Counted from the first letter of the stretch, positions 35,906 through 43,940 are shown. The stretch: DNA of 64,000 bases from Solibacillus cecembensis (GCF_001439635.1 NZ_LMBZ01000004.1:1-64000), one strand, 5' to 3'. Program-made: numbers and translations. Notes: generated by a model from the letters alone, not told the origin.

Positions 35906-36059
35906 AATTCAATTTCGCCTTGGCGTAATTGCGTCCAGATTTTTTTCGAGCCCTCTCGAAAAACTCTCCTTAAAAATCTGTGACATCCGCCGGGGCTTGG
36001 GTCAACACGATGGTGATCACAAAGGCGTTGTCACAGGACGTGACGGGTTTAGCCTTTGT
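35906..36059. repeat. Dispersed structured repeat with hairpin module
   Basis: This copy opens with the near-palindrome CAATTTCGCC/GGCGTAATTG, then GCGTCCAGATTTTT, a CGAG/CTCG hairpin, AAAATCTGTGACATCCGCCG and GGGGCTT. It continues into a second module (36019-36059): ACAAAGGC pairs with GCCTTTGT around GTCAC/GTGAC. It lies between the divergent lipM and rhodanese genes. Confidence 0.75.
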
Positions 36060-36177
36060 TCCCCTATGCAGCAGTTTTTGAAACTCCTCTTAATAAAATT
36101 GTAGATTTGACATTCATCCCCCACTTATTAAAGAGGCAACTTTCGCTGAAACAGGTTAACTATTTTAACAAACTGAC

Positions 36178-36206
36178 TCGACTAACTGTAATACATCTCT
36201 TATAAT
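36178..36206 (+). promoter_or_regulatory. Sigma-A-type promoter for the rhodanese gene
   Basis: TCGACT (36178-36183) and TATAAT (36201-36206) are 17 bases apart. The -10 box is perfect and the -35 box matches at four of six positions. Confidence 0.6.
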
Positions 36207-36237
36207 AGACATAGAGAACGAAAGGGGCAATTTAGCA

Positions 36238-36618
36238 GTGACAATACTTTATACCATTTTAGCTGTTTTAGCGATTATTATCGTTTATGTATTAGTAAAT
36301 TCATATCGATTAAAAAAAGCTGTAACAAATTTAACACAAGAACAATTTATTCAAGGCTACCGCAAAGCACAATTAATCGATTTACGTGAACCAAAAGAAT
36401 TCGAGGCAGGCCATATTTTAGGTGCCCGTAACATTCCGACAACACAATTTGGTACACGCCATAAAGAAATTCGTCCAGATTTACCAGTTTATCTATACTG
36501 TCAAAACTCTGGTCGCAGTGCGCGTGCAGCATTGTCATTAAAGAAAAAAGGCTACACTCAAATTTATCAATTACAAGGCGGCTTCAAAACTTGGACTGGT
36601 AAAGTAAAATCAAAATAA
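36238..36618 (+). CDS. yqhL: Membrane-anchored rhodanese-like protein (YqhL)
   Basis: This 126-residue protein has an N-terminal membrane helix (residues 3-22) and one rhodanese domain (IDLREPKEFEAGHILGARNIP) with the active cysteine in VYLYCQNSGRSARAA. It corresponds to B. subtilis YqhL, which neighbours lipM as here, in divergent orientation. It may carry sulfane sulfur at the membrane; the acceptor is unknown. It starts with GTG behind GAAAGGGG. Confidence 0.85.
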   Translation: MTILYTILAVLAIIIVYVLVNSYRLKKAVTNLTQEQFIQGYRKAQLIDLREPKEFEAGHILGARNIPTTQFGTRHKEIRPDLPVYLYCQNSGRSARAALSLKKKGYTQIYQLQGGFKTWTGKVKSK

Positions 36619-36630
36619 AATCTAACATCC

Positions 36631-36657
36631 AGCTCCCTATTTTTATAGGGAGCTTTC
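36631..36657 (+). terminator. Terminator of yqhL
   Basis: AGCTCCCTAT pairs perfectly with ATAGGGAGCT over a 4-base loop and is followed by TTCTTCTT. Confidence 0.85.
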
Positions 36658-36796
36658 TTCTTAACTTGTATCACTGCAATTATGTGAGCATACCTTTAAT
36701 TGGAGTTTCTTCTATATATAAAGGTAGCTGTTAGAGGTCGAACAACTAACATCTAGTAAAATTGGACAAAATTAGAGAAAAAGAAGGTTTTATTAT

Positions 36797-37429
36797 ATGA
36801 AAATCGCCGCGCCAAAAATCGCGAATCACTTGCCAAAGCAGTCCTTCCATGATGTGCAAATGGAAGATGAGTTGGAACTTTATGATTGCCAAATAATCGA
36901 CGATGAATTCGAAAGTGAACAACTGGATCACGTACGTATTTCCACTGCCCATATTAAAAATTCAAATTTAATTGGATCTAGCTTTTCAAAATCAGATTTT
37001 CTGGATGTTACTTTTGAAAACTGCGACTTATCAAATGTTCGCTTGGACGGCTCTAATATACACCGTGTCCACTTCAAAAATTGTAAACTGCTTGGCGTCA
37101 ACTTTACAGATGTTCGCTTTGGCAATGTGACATTCGAGCACTGTATCGGTAACTTATCGGTTTTTTCACAGTCCAAATTTGATAAAGTGCGATTTGTTTC
37201 ATGTGAACTAAGACAGACTGATTTTTATGACTGCACCTTTAAAAGCATTGAATTTGAACAATGCAATATTAACGAAGCAAACCTCGAAGAAACGAAACTT
37301 GCGAAAGTTGACTTAAGTTCATGCACGTTTGAAACGTTAACAGTTGGCATCAATTCATTAAAAGGTTGCACCGTTTCTGCACAGCAAGCAGCACTACTCG
37401 CCTCACTTTTAGGGTTGATTGTTAAATAA
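36797..37429 (+). CDS. Pentapeptide-repeat protein
   Basis: This 210-residue protein is built from pentapeptide repeats of the A(D/N)LXX type between about residues 50 and 180 (SNLIGSSFSKSDFLDVTFEN, CDLSNVRLDGSNIHRVHFKN). These form a right-handed square beta-helix. The C-terminal helix AQQAALLASLLGLIV probably caps or dimerises it. Some relatives protect gyrase by mimicking DNA, but nothing here proves that. Cys occurs at many loop positions. It has an AGAAGG site and stands alone. Confidence 0.85.
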   Translation: MKIAAPKIANHLPKQSFHDVQMEDELELYDCQIIDDEFESEQLDHVRISTAHIKNSNLIGSSFSKSDFLDVTFENCDLSNVRLDGSNIHRVHFKNCKLLGVNFTDVRFGNVTFEHCIGNLSVFSQSKFDKVRFVSCELRQTDFYDCTFKSIEFEQCNINEANLEETKLAKVDLSSCTFETLTVGINSLKGCTVSAQQAALLASLLGLIVK

Positions 37430-37622
37430 TCAATTACGCCTCGGCGTATTTGCGTCCAGATTTTTTCGAGCTCGGGGCCACAGGACGTGGGTCAGTCAGC
37501 CGTTGTCACACGATGTGACGTCTTTAGGCTGACTTCCTCTTTTAAAGCTCCCCCTTAAAATCTGTGACATCCGCCGGGGGCTTAACTTGATTCAGTGGGG
37601 GGGAACCCCACTGAATCAAGTT
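37430..37622. repeat. Dispersed structured repeat, copy with inserted hairpin
   Basis: It begins TCAATTACGCCTCGGCG, carries GCGTCCAGATTTTTTCGAGC, then an inserted module (37494-37534: AGTCAGCC pairs with GGCTGACT around GTCAC/GTGAC), then AAAATCTGTGACATCCGCCG, and ends with TTAACTTGATTCAGTGGGG pairing with its complement up to 37622. It lies between convergent genes. Confidence 0.8.
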
Positions 37623-37667
37623 AAAATAAGCCGATTGAAGTATTAACCACTTCAATCGGCTTATTTT
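37623..37667. terminator. Perfect bidirectional terminator
   Basis: A 19-bp perfect stem (AAAATAAGCCGATTGAAGT with its complement) overlaps the bpsB stop codon and is flanked by T-rich sequence on both strands. Confidence 0.85.
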
Positions 37668-38178
37668 ATATTTTTATTTTCGTTGCTTCCTTTAAAGCTT
37701 TTTCCTCTACGGGAATCCGCACTGCGAGCATCGCAAAATTTAATAGTGTGAAACAAACGACGGTAAAATACGCTTGAAACATAAGTGGCAGCACTAAAAT
37801 TTCAAGACAGACGACGACGTAATTCGGATGTGGGATAAACGCATATGGACCTTTTTTGACAAGCGTTGCCCCAGGTAAAATAATGATTTTCGTATTCCAG
37901 AACGACTTTAACGAGGTAAGACACCAAATTCTCATGAGCTGTAAAAATAGGAAAACAGCGAGCAACAAGTAATTTGGCGTCTGTGATAAGTTACTATACA
38001 TCACCTCGATAATGAGGCAAACAAAAAAACTACTATGCAATAAAATCATGTAAGGATAATGAGAAGCCCCTACCTCATACGCTCCTTTTGCTAGCATCAT
38101 TTTTTCATTGCGTTTCGCCACAACAAGTTCCACTAGCCTTTGCAAGATAATCAGGATGATAATTACTGTAAATACCAC
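37666..38178 (-). CDS. bpsB: Alkylpyrone O-methyltransferase BpsB (YpbQ, ICMT-like)
   Basis: This 170-residue membrane protein of the isoprenylcysteine methyltransferase family has about five helices and the C-terminal signature GPYAFIPHPNYVVVCLEIL. In B. subtilis YpbQ (BpsB) methylates alkylpyrones made by the type III polyketide synthase encoded next to it. The same pair is seen here, separated by one base, so the product is most likely an alkylpyrone methyl ether in the membrane. The start is immediately after the synthase stop. Confidence 0.82.
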   Translation of the reverse strand: MVFTVIIILIILQRLVELVVAKRNEKMMLAKGAYEVGASHYPYMILLHSSFFVCLIIEVMYSNLSQTPNYLLLAVFLFLQLMRIWCLTSLKSFWNTKIIILPGATLVKKGPYAFIPHPNYVVVCLEILVLPLMFQAYFTVVCFTLLNFAMLAVRIPVEEKALKEATKIKI

Positions 38179-38179
38179 A

Positions 38180-39268
38180 TCAATCCCTCCATTCCAGCAA
38201 AACCGCTTCCCCGCTAAAGCCAGGACCTAATGCCACTAATAATCCTAGCGTGTTCGCTGCCGATTCTTTCAACATAAATTGTTCGAGCACATACAGAACC
38301 GTTGGCGACGACATATTGCCGTGATGCTTTAAAATCTCTCGGGAAATGGCAGTGTGTACGCTGTCTAATTGCAATGCCTCCTCATATGCATGCAGCACTT
38401 TTTTACCGCCAGGATGTGCAACAAAATGATCAATTTGCTCTGGCTGAATGTCATAATCATTTAAAAATTGATGGATAAACGGTCCGAGCCATGTGGCAAT
38501 AATATTCGGTATGCTTTTAGCAAACACGACATGCAAGCCCCCATTTTTCACCTGCCAGCCCATCACCTCCTCAGAATTTGGCATCCATTTTGATTTTCGC
38601 CCAATAATATGCGGTACTGGCTTGTCCTGCTCCAGTTCTACTTGATCCCCACATATGAGCACACAAGCCGCGCCGTCCGCAAATAATGACGCCCCGACAA
38701 TATTGCTTTTTGTATAATCGTCTTTTTGGAAGGTTAAGCTACATAGCTCAATACAAACGACGAGTACTTTCGCTTTTGGATACGCTTTGCAATAATCAAA
38801 GGCGCGACTCACACCCGCAGCCCCTCCAGCACACCCAAGTCCCCAAATCGGCATGCGAACGACTTCATCTGAAAATGGCAGGATATTCATGACACGTGCA
38901 TCAATACTTGGTGTTGAAATACCTGTACTACTGACGAAAATGACAGCATCAATATCCTCCGTTGCAATCGCTGTTTGTAAAAATGATGGATTCGTTAAAC
39001 ATTTTTGAATCACTTCCACGCTATAGGCAACCGCTAGCTCGACATATAATTCATTGCGTTCCTCAAATGTATGCGCCTCACGATACCATTCAGGTGGCAC
39101 ACAAAAATGTCGCTTTTCAATTTCACCGTTCACAAAAACATTGAGCAACCGATCAATTTTAGGCATTTGCTGTTGAAAAAGCTCTTTCGTTAATTGTTGA
39201 ATATTCGACTGCGCCAATGAAAATGGCGGTGTATATGTACCGACAGAAGCTATTTTTGGCAAGATCAT
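38180..39268 (-). CDS. bpsA: Type III polyketide synthase BpsA (alkylpyrone synthase)
   Basis: This 362-residue chalcone-synthase-fold enzyme has the catalytic Cys in WGLGCAGGAAGVSRA, His in FVAHPGGKKVL and Asn in HGNMSSPTVLYVLEQ. It condenses long-chain acyl-CoA with malonyl-CoA to alkylpyrones, as does B. subtilis BpsA (formerly BcsA). It is first in the two-gene bpsAB operon. Its start codon follows AAAAGGGGAC. Confidence 0.9.
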   Translation of the reverse strand: MILPKIASVGTYTPPFSLAQSNIQQLTKELFQQQMPKIDRLLNVFVNGEIEKRHFCVPPEWYREAHTFEERNELYVELAVAYSVEVIQKCLTNPSFLQTAIATEDIDAVIFVSSTGISTPSIDARVMNILPFSDEVVRMPIWGLGCAGGAAGVSRAFDYCKAYPKAKVLVVCIELCSLTFQKDDYTKSNIVGASLFADGAACVLICGDQVELEQDKPVPHIIGRKSKWMPNSEEVMGWQVKNGGLHVVFAKSIPNIIATWLGPFIHQFLNDYDIQPEQIDHFVAHPGGKKVLHAYEEALQLDSVHTAISREILKHHGNMSSPTVLYVLEQFMLKESAANTLGLLVALGPGFSGEAVLLEWRD

Positions 39269-39519
39269 GTCCCCTTTTAAAGTTTACATTTTTACCAATG
39301 TATTAAAGAGACGCAAGAAATATACTGCTAGATCATGACCTTTTCATAAACGGTTGTTACTTCCACTATGTTTTATTCACAAAAGGTTGTCCCTAAAATT
39401 TTTTAGCCATTATAATAACCCTCTCGCTGGCATGTTGACTTACCGGCGAGAAGATCTATTTAACTTATTTATATCGCATGAATGGTTAAGATATCTCTAC
39501 TGATTAAATTTCTAGTTTA

Positions 39520-40017
39520 TTAACAATGCCCTTTTGGTTTTCTGCAGTTGCAATTACATGTATGCATTGGCATTTGCATTTGTGGTCTAAATGGTGTCCC
39601 GCACATCGTATGCGTTTCACAGCATTCATTCACGCAAGATTCTGTATGTGGGAAATGATATTGATGATTGATCATATGTCTGTTAATAGTAGTCAAATGT
39701 GATGGTGAAACGTGTGGAACCACCTCAGTTGTCATATTTATTTGTTCGAACTGTTGAGTTGGTGCTATGCGCGGGTCCGCGAACTGGGTAGAACCCGATT
39801 GTATTGGAAGCTGAATTGGTTGTTGTGATGGCATTGGCATTTGCATCGGCATTCCCATCTGCATTGGCATACCCATTTCCATTGGCATTCCCATCTGCAT
39901 TGGCATCCCCATTTGCATTGGCATTCCCATTTGCATCGGCATTTGTTGCTGCGGATAACCTTGATAAAATTGCTCACTAGTCATATCAAATTGATTGAAC
40001 CAATTACCATTGTTCAT
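39520..40017 (-). CDS. CotD-family spore coat protein with Met/Pro/Gln repeats
   Basis: This 165-residue protein has an N-terminal block of six-residue repeats of the type MGMPMQ (about residues 24-64) and a C-terminal CotD-like part: VVPHVSPSHLTTINRHMINH, YHFPHTESCVNECC and the Cys-rich end CNCNCRKPKGHC. CotD proteins lie in the inner spore coat and may be cross-linked through Cys. A sigma-K-like -10 box lies upstream. The ribosome binding site is AAGGAGGG. The Met-rich block, unlike classical CotD, may be species specific. Confidence 0.75.
   Translation of the reverse strand: MNNGNWFNQFDMTSEQFYQGYPQQQMPMQMGMPMQMGMPMQMGMPMEMGMPMQMGMPMQMPMPSQQPIQLPIQSGSTQFADPRIAPTQQFEQINMTTEVVPHVSPSHLTTINRHMINHQYHFPHTESCVNECCETHTMCGTPFRPQMQMPMHTCNCNCRKPKGHC
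39832..39948. repeat. 18-bp coding minisatellite in the coat protein gene
   Basis: About six tandem copies of an 18-bp unit (type TGCATTGGCATTCCCATT) encode MGMPMQ on the minus strand. Copies differ at one to three bases. The unit length is a multiple of three, so changes in copy number keep the frame. Confidence 0.9.
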
Positions 40018-40051
40018 TTAAAGCCCTCCTTCATGAAATTTGTTACATTAT

Positions 40052-40060
40052 TAACATATG
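40052..40060 (-). promoter_or_regulatory. Candidate sigma-K -10 element
   Basis: On the minus strand CATATGTTA fits the sigma-K -10 consensus CATA-N3-TA and lies about 35 bases before the coat gene start, as expected for a late mother-cell promoter. Confidence 0.5.
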
Positions 40061-40166
40061 AAATTGAAAACACATGAACTATTTGTATGCCTATACGTTT
40101 GATGGTACGATTTGTAGGCAGATTATTACAACAAAATTTTTAAAGAAGAATAGGACGTGTAAACGG

Positions 40167-40874
40167 ATGAATTTACAATCAGTTATGCAGGAGCTTGAAG
40201 CTTTAGGTAAGGAACGTTCGAAAAAAATGTATCAATCAAACGGCGCATGCGAACCCCTTTTTGGCGTGGCGACGGGTGCGATGAAACCGATTGCCAAACC
40301 GCTCAAAAAAAATCAAGCGTTAGCAGAGGAACTATACGCTACAGGTAATTACGATGCGATGTACTTTGCGGGAGTTATTGCGGACGCCAAAGCTATGACA
40401 AAAGACGATTTCGAGCGCTGGATTGACGGTGCATATTTTTATATGCTATCAGATTACGTCGTTGCGGTGACATTAGCTGAATCGGATCTTGCACAAGTAA
40501 TTGCGGATGAATGGATAGCAAGCGGAGAAGAATTAAAAATGTCCGCCGGTTGGAGTTGCTATTGCTGGCTGTTAGGCAACCGCAAAGACCATGAATTTTC
40601 AGAGCAAAAACTACAAGGCATGTTAGAAACCGTTCAAAATAAGATTCATAATGCGCCAGAACGTACTAAATCAGCGATGAATAATTTCTTATATACAACA
40701 GGGGTTTCGTACTTACCTCTACATGAAAAGGCATTGGAAATCGCACAAGCAGTCGGTCCAGTTGAAATTAAAAAGGTCGATAAAAAAAGCAGTTTCGTGA
40801 ACGCCTATGAAAGTATTCAGAAAGAGATAGATAGAGGGCGGATTGGTTTTAAACGTAAATATGTGAGATGTTAA
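40167..40874 (+). CDS. AlkD-like DNA alkylation repair protein
   Basis: This protein of about 235 residues matches the DNA alkylation repair family (PF08713), built from HEAT-like helical repeats: LFGVATGAMKPIAKPLKKNQ, LAEELYATGNYDAMYFAGVI, WCYCWLLG-type middle, and SAMNNFLYTTGVSYLPLHE. AlkD relatives excise alkylated bases, but this subgroup is not well characterised. The frame opens at 40074, but the conserved protein begins at ATG 40167 (MNLQSVMQEL); the ribosome binding site is weak. It ends with a good terminator. Confidence 0.75.
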   Translation: MNLQSVMQELEALGKERSKKMYQSNGACEPLFGVATGAMKPIAKPLKKNQALAEELYATGNYDAMYFAGVIADAKAMTKDDFERWIDGAYFYMLSDYVVAVTLAESDLAQVIADEWIASGEELKMSAGWSCYCWLLGNRKDHEFSEQKLQGMLETVQNKIHNAPERTKSAMNNFLYTTGVSYLPLHEKALEIAQAVGPVEIKKVDKKSSFVNAYESIQKEIDRGRIGFKRKYVRC

Positions 40875-40882
40875 CGGTACGG

Positions 40883-40917
40883 AGCATGTTGAATGGGTAA
40901 AATTCAACATGCTTTTT
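40883..40917 (+). terminator. Terminator of the AlkD-like gene
   Basis: AGCATGTTGAAT pairs perfectly with ATTCAACATGCT over seven bases and is followed by five T. Confidence 0.9.
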
Positions 40918-40959
40918 GGGGAATAAATTATGATAGAATATAAAGTAAGGAGGGATTAA

Positions 40960-41301
40960 ATGGATATCATCAGCTTGACTATCATGCCAATTATCGCCGC
41001 ATTCATAGTAACTTTTATTTTTTCAAAGATTTATAAAAATAAAGTCAAAGTAGATCATGGTTTTGCCTTTAATTATTTCGGACTCTCCTATCGCAGGAAA
41101 ATGATTCGAACACTTTATACTTTCCCCATTTCAATCGCGGCACTCGTCCTTTTATTTGCAGCTTCACTTTTAAGTTTTCGTTATTTACTGTTCTTACTGC
41201 TAATTACGGTCATCGGATTTGTCATTCAGTTTCTCTATAACTATACAATGTGGAAACAAGAACAAAACGAGTCCCCTTATCAATTTCAATATAAAAAATA
41301 A
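40960..41301 (+). CDS. Three-helix membrane protein
   Basis: This 113-residue protein has an N-terminal helix (about 4-22), then a basic loop (YKNKVKVDHG, YRRKMIRTLY) and two further helices (about 56-72 and 75-96). The C-terminus is hydrophilic. I do not recognise the family. AAGGAGGGA and ATG are ideally spaced. It has its own terminator and appears as a single gene. Confidence 0.6.
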   Translation: MDIISLTIMPIIAAFIVTFIFSKIYKNKVKVDHGFAFNYFGLSYRRKMIRTLYTFPISIAALVLLFAASLLSFRYLLFLLLITVIGFVIQFLYNYTMWKQEQNESPYQFQYKK

Positions 41302-41341
41302 ACCTCGTATTTTGAACAATGAATGCTCAAAATACGAGGTT
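41301..41341. terminator. Terminator, arms shared with the 28-kb copy
   Basis: AACCTCGTATTTTGA pairs perfectly with TCAAAATACGAGGTT. The arm and the following sequence (TTGATTATTCTGG at about 41379) also occur after the multicopper oxidase at 28 kb. Confidence 0.8.
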
Positions 41342-41442
41342 TTACCTGTCTATCGTTATTTACCTATATAATAAAACTTGATTATTCTGGAATACAACTA
41401 TTCTATTCAAGTACCAGTTAGCTAAAGGTGATATTTTATGAT

Positions 41443-41490
41443 TAAGGGGTTGTCCCAAAATCATTGAAATGAATTTTGGTGGCAGCCCCT
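41443..41490 (-). terminator. Long hairpin after the GNAT gene
   Basis: AGGGGTTGTCCCAAAATCATT pairs imperfectly with the segment ending GGTGGCAGCCCCT. The GGGGTTGTCCCAAAA start is a pattern also seen at ends of insertion elements, but there is no transposase. It may serve as the terminator of the acetyltransferase gene. Confidence 0.5.
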
Positions 41491-41500
41491 GTTTTTATTT

Positions 41501-42022
41501 TTATTCAGAAAACTCATTTCTGACAAATCTCCAAAAGTATAATTCATTTGATTCTTTATACATTTCCGCACCTGATTTTTCTAAAACCCTGTGTGATGGT
41601 ATATTATCTATATCAGTATCAGCAATAACATATATAACATCTGGCTGATTTAACAACCAGTTTTTCATACTATTAATAGTTTCCGTCATATAGCCACTTC
41701 CTTGATATTCAGGGAGAGTATAGTAACCTATTACTACTTCACCATTTTCATTTGGAATACCTTTTAACATTATTCCTCCAACACTACAGTTTTTATCTTT
41801 CGAGACGATTAACCAATTGGTGTACCATATATAATTTTCCTCATCACCTAACAACTTTGAAAGTCTTACTTCCATAGCATGTTTAAGTTCTGGACTAAGA
41901 AATCTGTCTGATTCAAGTAAAGATAACCTTAGTTCCATTTTCTTTGGATTATCAATTAGTAATCTTAAATTTTCTGCGTTCAGTGGAATTAATCTTAATC
42001 TTTCTGTGTTTAATTCAATCAT
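41501..42022 (-). CDS. GNAT-family N-acetyltransferase (RimJ/RimL-like)
   Basis: This 173-residue protein starts MIELNTERLRLIPL and contains GGIMLKGIPNENGEVVIGYY, YQGSGYMTETI (the acetyl-CoA loop Q-x-x-G-x-G/M) and ADTDIDNIPSHRVLEKSGAEM, the marks of the RimJ/RimL branch. It transfers acetyl groups to a protein N-terminus or small amine; the substrate is unknown. It is a single gene. Confidence 0.85.
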   Translation of the reverse strand: MIELNTERLRLIPLNAENLRLLIDNPKKMELRLSLLESDRFLSPELKHAMEVRLSKLLGDEENYIWYTNWLIVSKDKNCSVGGIMLKGIPNENGEVVIGYYTLPEYQGSGYMTETINSMKNWLLNQPDVIYVIADTDIDNIPSHRVLEKSGAEMYKESNELYFWRFVRNEFSE

Positions 42023-42367
42023 TAGTACACTCCTATCATAATTTTGTACGTCATTTTATAGACAAAAACAAATTTAAAAATAGGTATATGTTATTGGCAG
42101 CTACTCCTATTACATTTAATCCAAAATAAAGGAAACATAACACTTGGTAATCCAATATTAAATGGTTATTAAAGTTTATCATCCCATTAATATAATGTAA
42201 ATCATTCCAATTGTGGGATAATTAATTTTTGCTGGCTGTTTTTTGTTCAACTAACCTATAGTGCTTGTTTAATAAAAAAAGACATTACAAATAATTAAAG
42301 TAATGCCTACTGTTGCCGTTATTTGATTTCAAATTCATCCGAAAGAATCTATCCTACATTACTCAAG
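42023..42367. other. 345-base gap holding the third ECF operon terminator
   Basis: No gene is seen. On the minus strand a hairpin (GGCATTAC with GTAATGTCT) at 42281-42307 is followed by seven T at 42274-42280 and terminates the anti-sigma/SpoIIP-like gene. The rest is AT-rich. Confidence 0.6.
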
Positions 42368-43264
42368 TTAATTTCCCGTTTCAATGATTTCTTTAATTAT
42401 TTCAGCAAGGGCTTCTACTGACTTATATGCTTCTTCCCACTTATTTTCAACACCTCCAATATCCAATAATACGGACTCTTCTAAAATATCTTGATTGTAA
42501 GTATTACCCGTCGTTTTAACTAATACCCCTCTAGATAAACCTGGATATTTTTCTTCCATTTTTTTATGAAGAAGTTCTGCAAATTTCTGATTTTCTATAA
42601 AATTGGTACTTGAATTAGATACTACAAATGCAATCCTCGCATAATTTTTTCCTTTTAGATTCAATGTTGTAACGCTTTTTTTAGCTGAATCTCTGTGTAT
42701 ATCAAATGCCATTTTAATGTTTGGGTTATTTTTCAAAGAAACATTTAGAACTTCTCTTGACACCGTATATGATTTATTAAAATGAAGTCCACGTTCCTTC
42801 ATTATTCCACTTATATCGCTTTTATCGTGAATAGTGCTAATATTTCTATCTTCTAATTCTTGAGACAGCCGCGCACCTATAAGGCTAATGTTTTTAATAT
42901 CGTGAAATACTTCTTCAGGTTCATATCTATTACTGTTTGGCACAAATGATTCAACATTGTGTGTATGATATATATATACCGAAGTTACTTCCTCATCAAT
43001 TAAGATTGGTTTATTTCCTTCTCCAAAAGAATTAATATTATTGATCACTACCTCTTTACCACTAAAAAAGAAAAACCATGACATTGCAATAACGCATAGT
43101 ACCAATCCACTGATAGCAAATGATGATCGTTTAATGACCATTCTTCTGCTTTTCTCTCTTGCTTCTTGTTTTAATTTATTTTCTGTATTTAAAATAAATT
43201 CTTCACGTGGTTTTAAAGGATAGGTTTCTTTAATAAGTTCAATAATTTCCTTATCAGAATGCAC
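42368..43264 (-). CDS. Anti-sigma-like protein fused to a SpoIIP-type amidase domain
   Basis: A cytoplasmic N-terminus (about 40 residues, EIIELIKETYPLKPREEFI) and one membrane helix (SFAISGLVLCVIAMSWFFFF) precede an extracytoplasmic domain that matches SpoIIP: YIYHTHNVESFVPNS, GARLSQELEDRNI, AFDIHRDS and the end NTYNQDILEESVLLDIGGVEN. SpoIIP is a peptidoglycan amidase and endopeptidase; the His and Glu metal ligands appear present. The gene overlaps the end of an ECF sigma gene and so takes the place of its anti-sigma factor. GTG 43264 fits GGGGAGG better than TTG 43273. Confidence 0.75.
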   Translation of the reverse strand: MHSDKEIIELIKETYPLKPREEFILNTENKLKQEAREKSRRMVIKRSSFAISGLVLCVIAMSWFFFFSGKEVVINNINSFGEGNKPILIDEEVTSVYIYHTHNVESFVPNSNRYEPEEVFHDIKNISLIGARLSQELEDRNISTIHDKSDISGIMKERGLHFNKSYTVSREVLNVSLKNNPNIKMAFDIHRDSAKKSVTTLNLKGKNYARIAFVVSNSSTNFIENQKFAELLHKKMEEKYPGLSRGVLVKTTGNTYNQDILEESVLLDIGGVENKWEEAYKSVEALAEIIKEIIETGN

Positions 43265-43793
43265 TTTTTTCAACCTCCCCTATGTTAATGTTTAATCTCT
43301 TTTTAAGTTCTTTTAAAGCCCGATGATAATCTACTTTAACCTTAGATTCACTACATTGAAGTACTTCGGAAGTTTCTTTTACTGAAAACTCATTAATCCC
43401 TCTCAATATTACAACAGCTCTATAATTTGGCTTTAATTTTGAAATAGCTTCATGAACACACTTTTTCATTTCAATATGTTCAATTAATTCATATGGCTCC
43501 TTATCAATTGATGCGATTTGTGTAAAAAAACCGTCTTTAAAGAAAGAAGTAAATTTTTTCTTTCAATAATGGTCAACAGCAACATGTTTTGCAATGGAAA
43601 AAATCCAAGTTTTCATATTCTTACTTCCATTAAAATTAGATAAATTATTCAAGACTCGAATAAACACTTCTTGCGTATAGTCCTCAGCATCATTTTGATT
43701 TCCTGAAAAACAAATAAGGAACCTATACACATCCGAATAGTATTGTTTGTAGATTTTACTAATGCTGTCTTCTAAGTTATCTAAATCAATCAT
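43254..43793 (-). pseudogene. ECF sigma factor interrupted by an in-frame TGA (pair 3)
   Basis: A single frame of 179 codons encodes sigma region 2 (YSDVYRFLICFSGNQNDAED, TWIFSIAKHVAVDHY) and region 4 (LKPNYRAVVILRGINEFSVK, VLQCSESKVKVDYHRAL). A TGA at 43563-43565 follows DHY, where most ECF factors have Arg, so a CGA-to-TGA change is likely. There is no frameshift. The start has AGGAGAG. It is coupled to the SpoIIP-like gene. As read, the sigma factor ends after region 2; translation could restart, or the stop could be read through. Confidence 0.8.
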
Positions 43794-43825
43794 ATTTCTC
43801 TCCTCTCATTAATGATTTCAATTAT

Positions 43826-43854
43826 TATTCGTTTGAAACGTCAAAAAGGTTACA
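43826..43854 (-). promoter_or_regulatory. Candidate ECF promoter (pair 3)
   Basis: On the minus strand TGTAACCTTTTT (from 43854) and CGAATA (43831-43826) are spaced 17 bases from hexamer to hexamer. This resembles ECF promoters (TGAAAC and CGT/CGA). Confidence 0.45.
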
Positions 43855-43863
43855 AGAATTTTT

Positions 43864-43906
43864 CATTTAAAAAAGCAGAGTAACTTTTACTCTGCTTTTT
43901 TAAATG
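43864..43906. terminator. Perfect 20-bp hairpin terminator
   Basis: CATTTAAAAAAGCAGAGTAA pairs completely with its complement over three bases, with A/T-rich outer stems. It lies after the truncated satA on the minus strand. Confidence 0.88.
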
Positions 43907-43940
43907 AATTCATATATCGACACTGATGCTTTTTTCCTAT

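Noticed and set aside
39832..39948. Regular repeats that could be taken for a CRISPR array
   Set aside because: Units are 18 bp in direct contact without spacers and lie in a coding frame.
39841..40077. His/Trp-rich open frame on the plus strand opposite the coat protein gene
   Set aside because: It is the antisense reading of the 18-bp repeats in the CotD-like gene; the periodic HWHSHLH pattern comes from the repeat alone.
41443..41490. GGGGTTGTCCCAAAA hairpin as the end of an insertion element
   Set aside because: No transposase, second end or target duplication is visible; a terminator role for the GNAT gene explains it.
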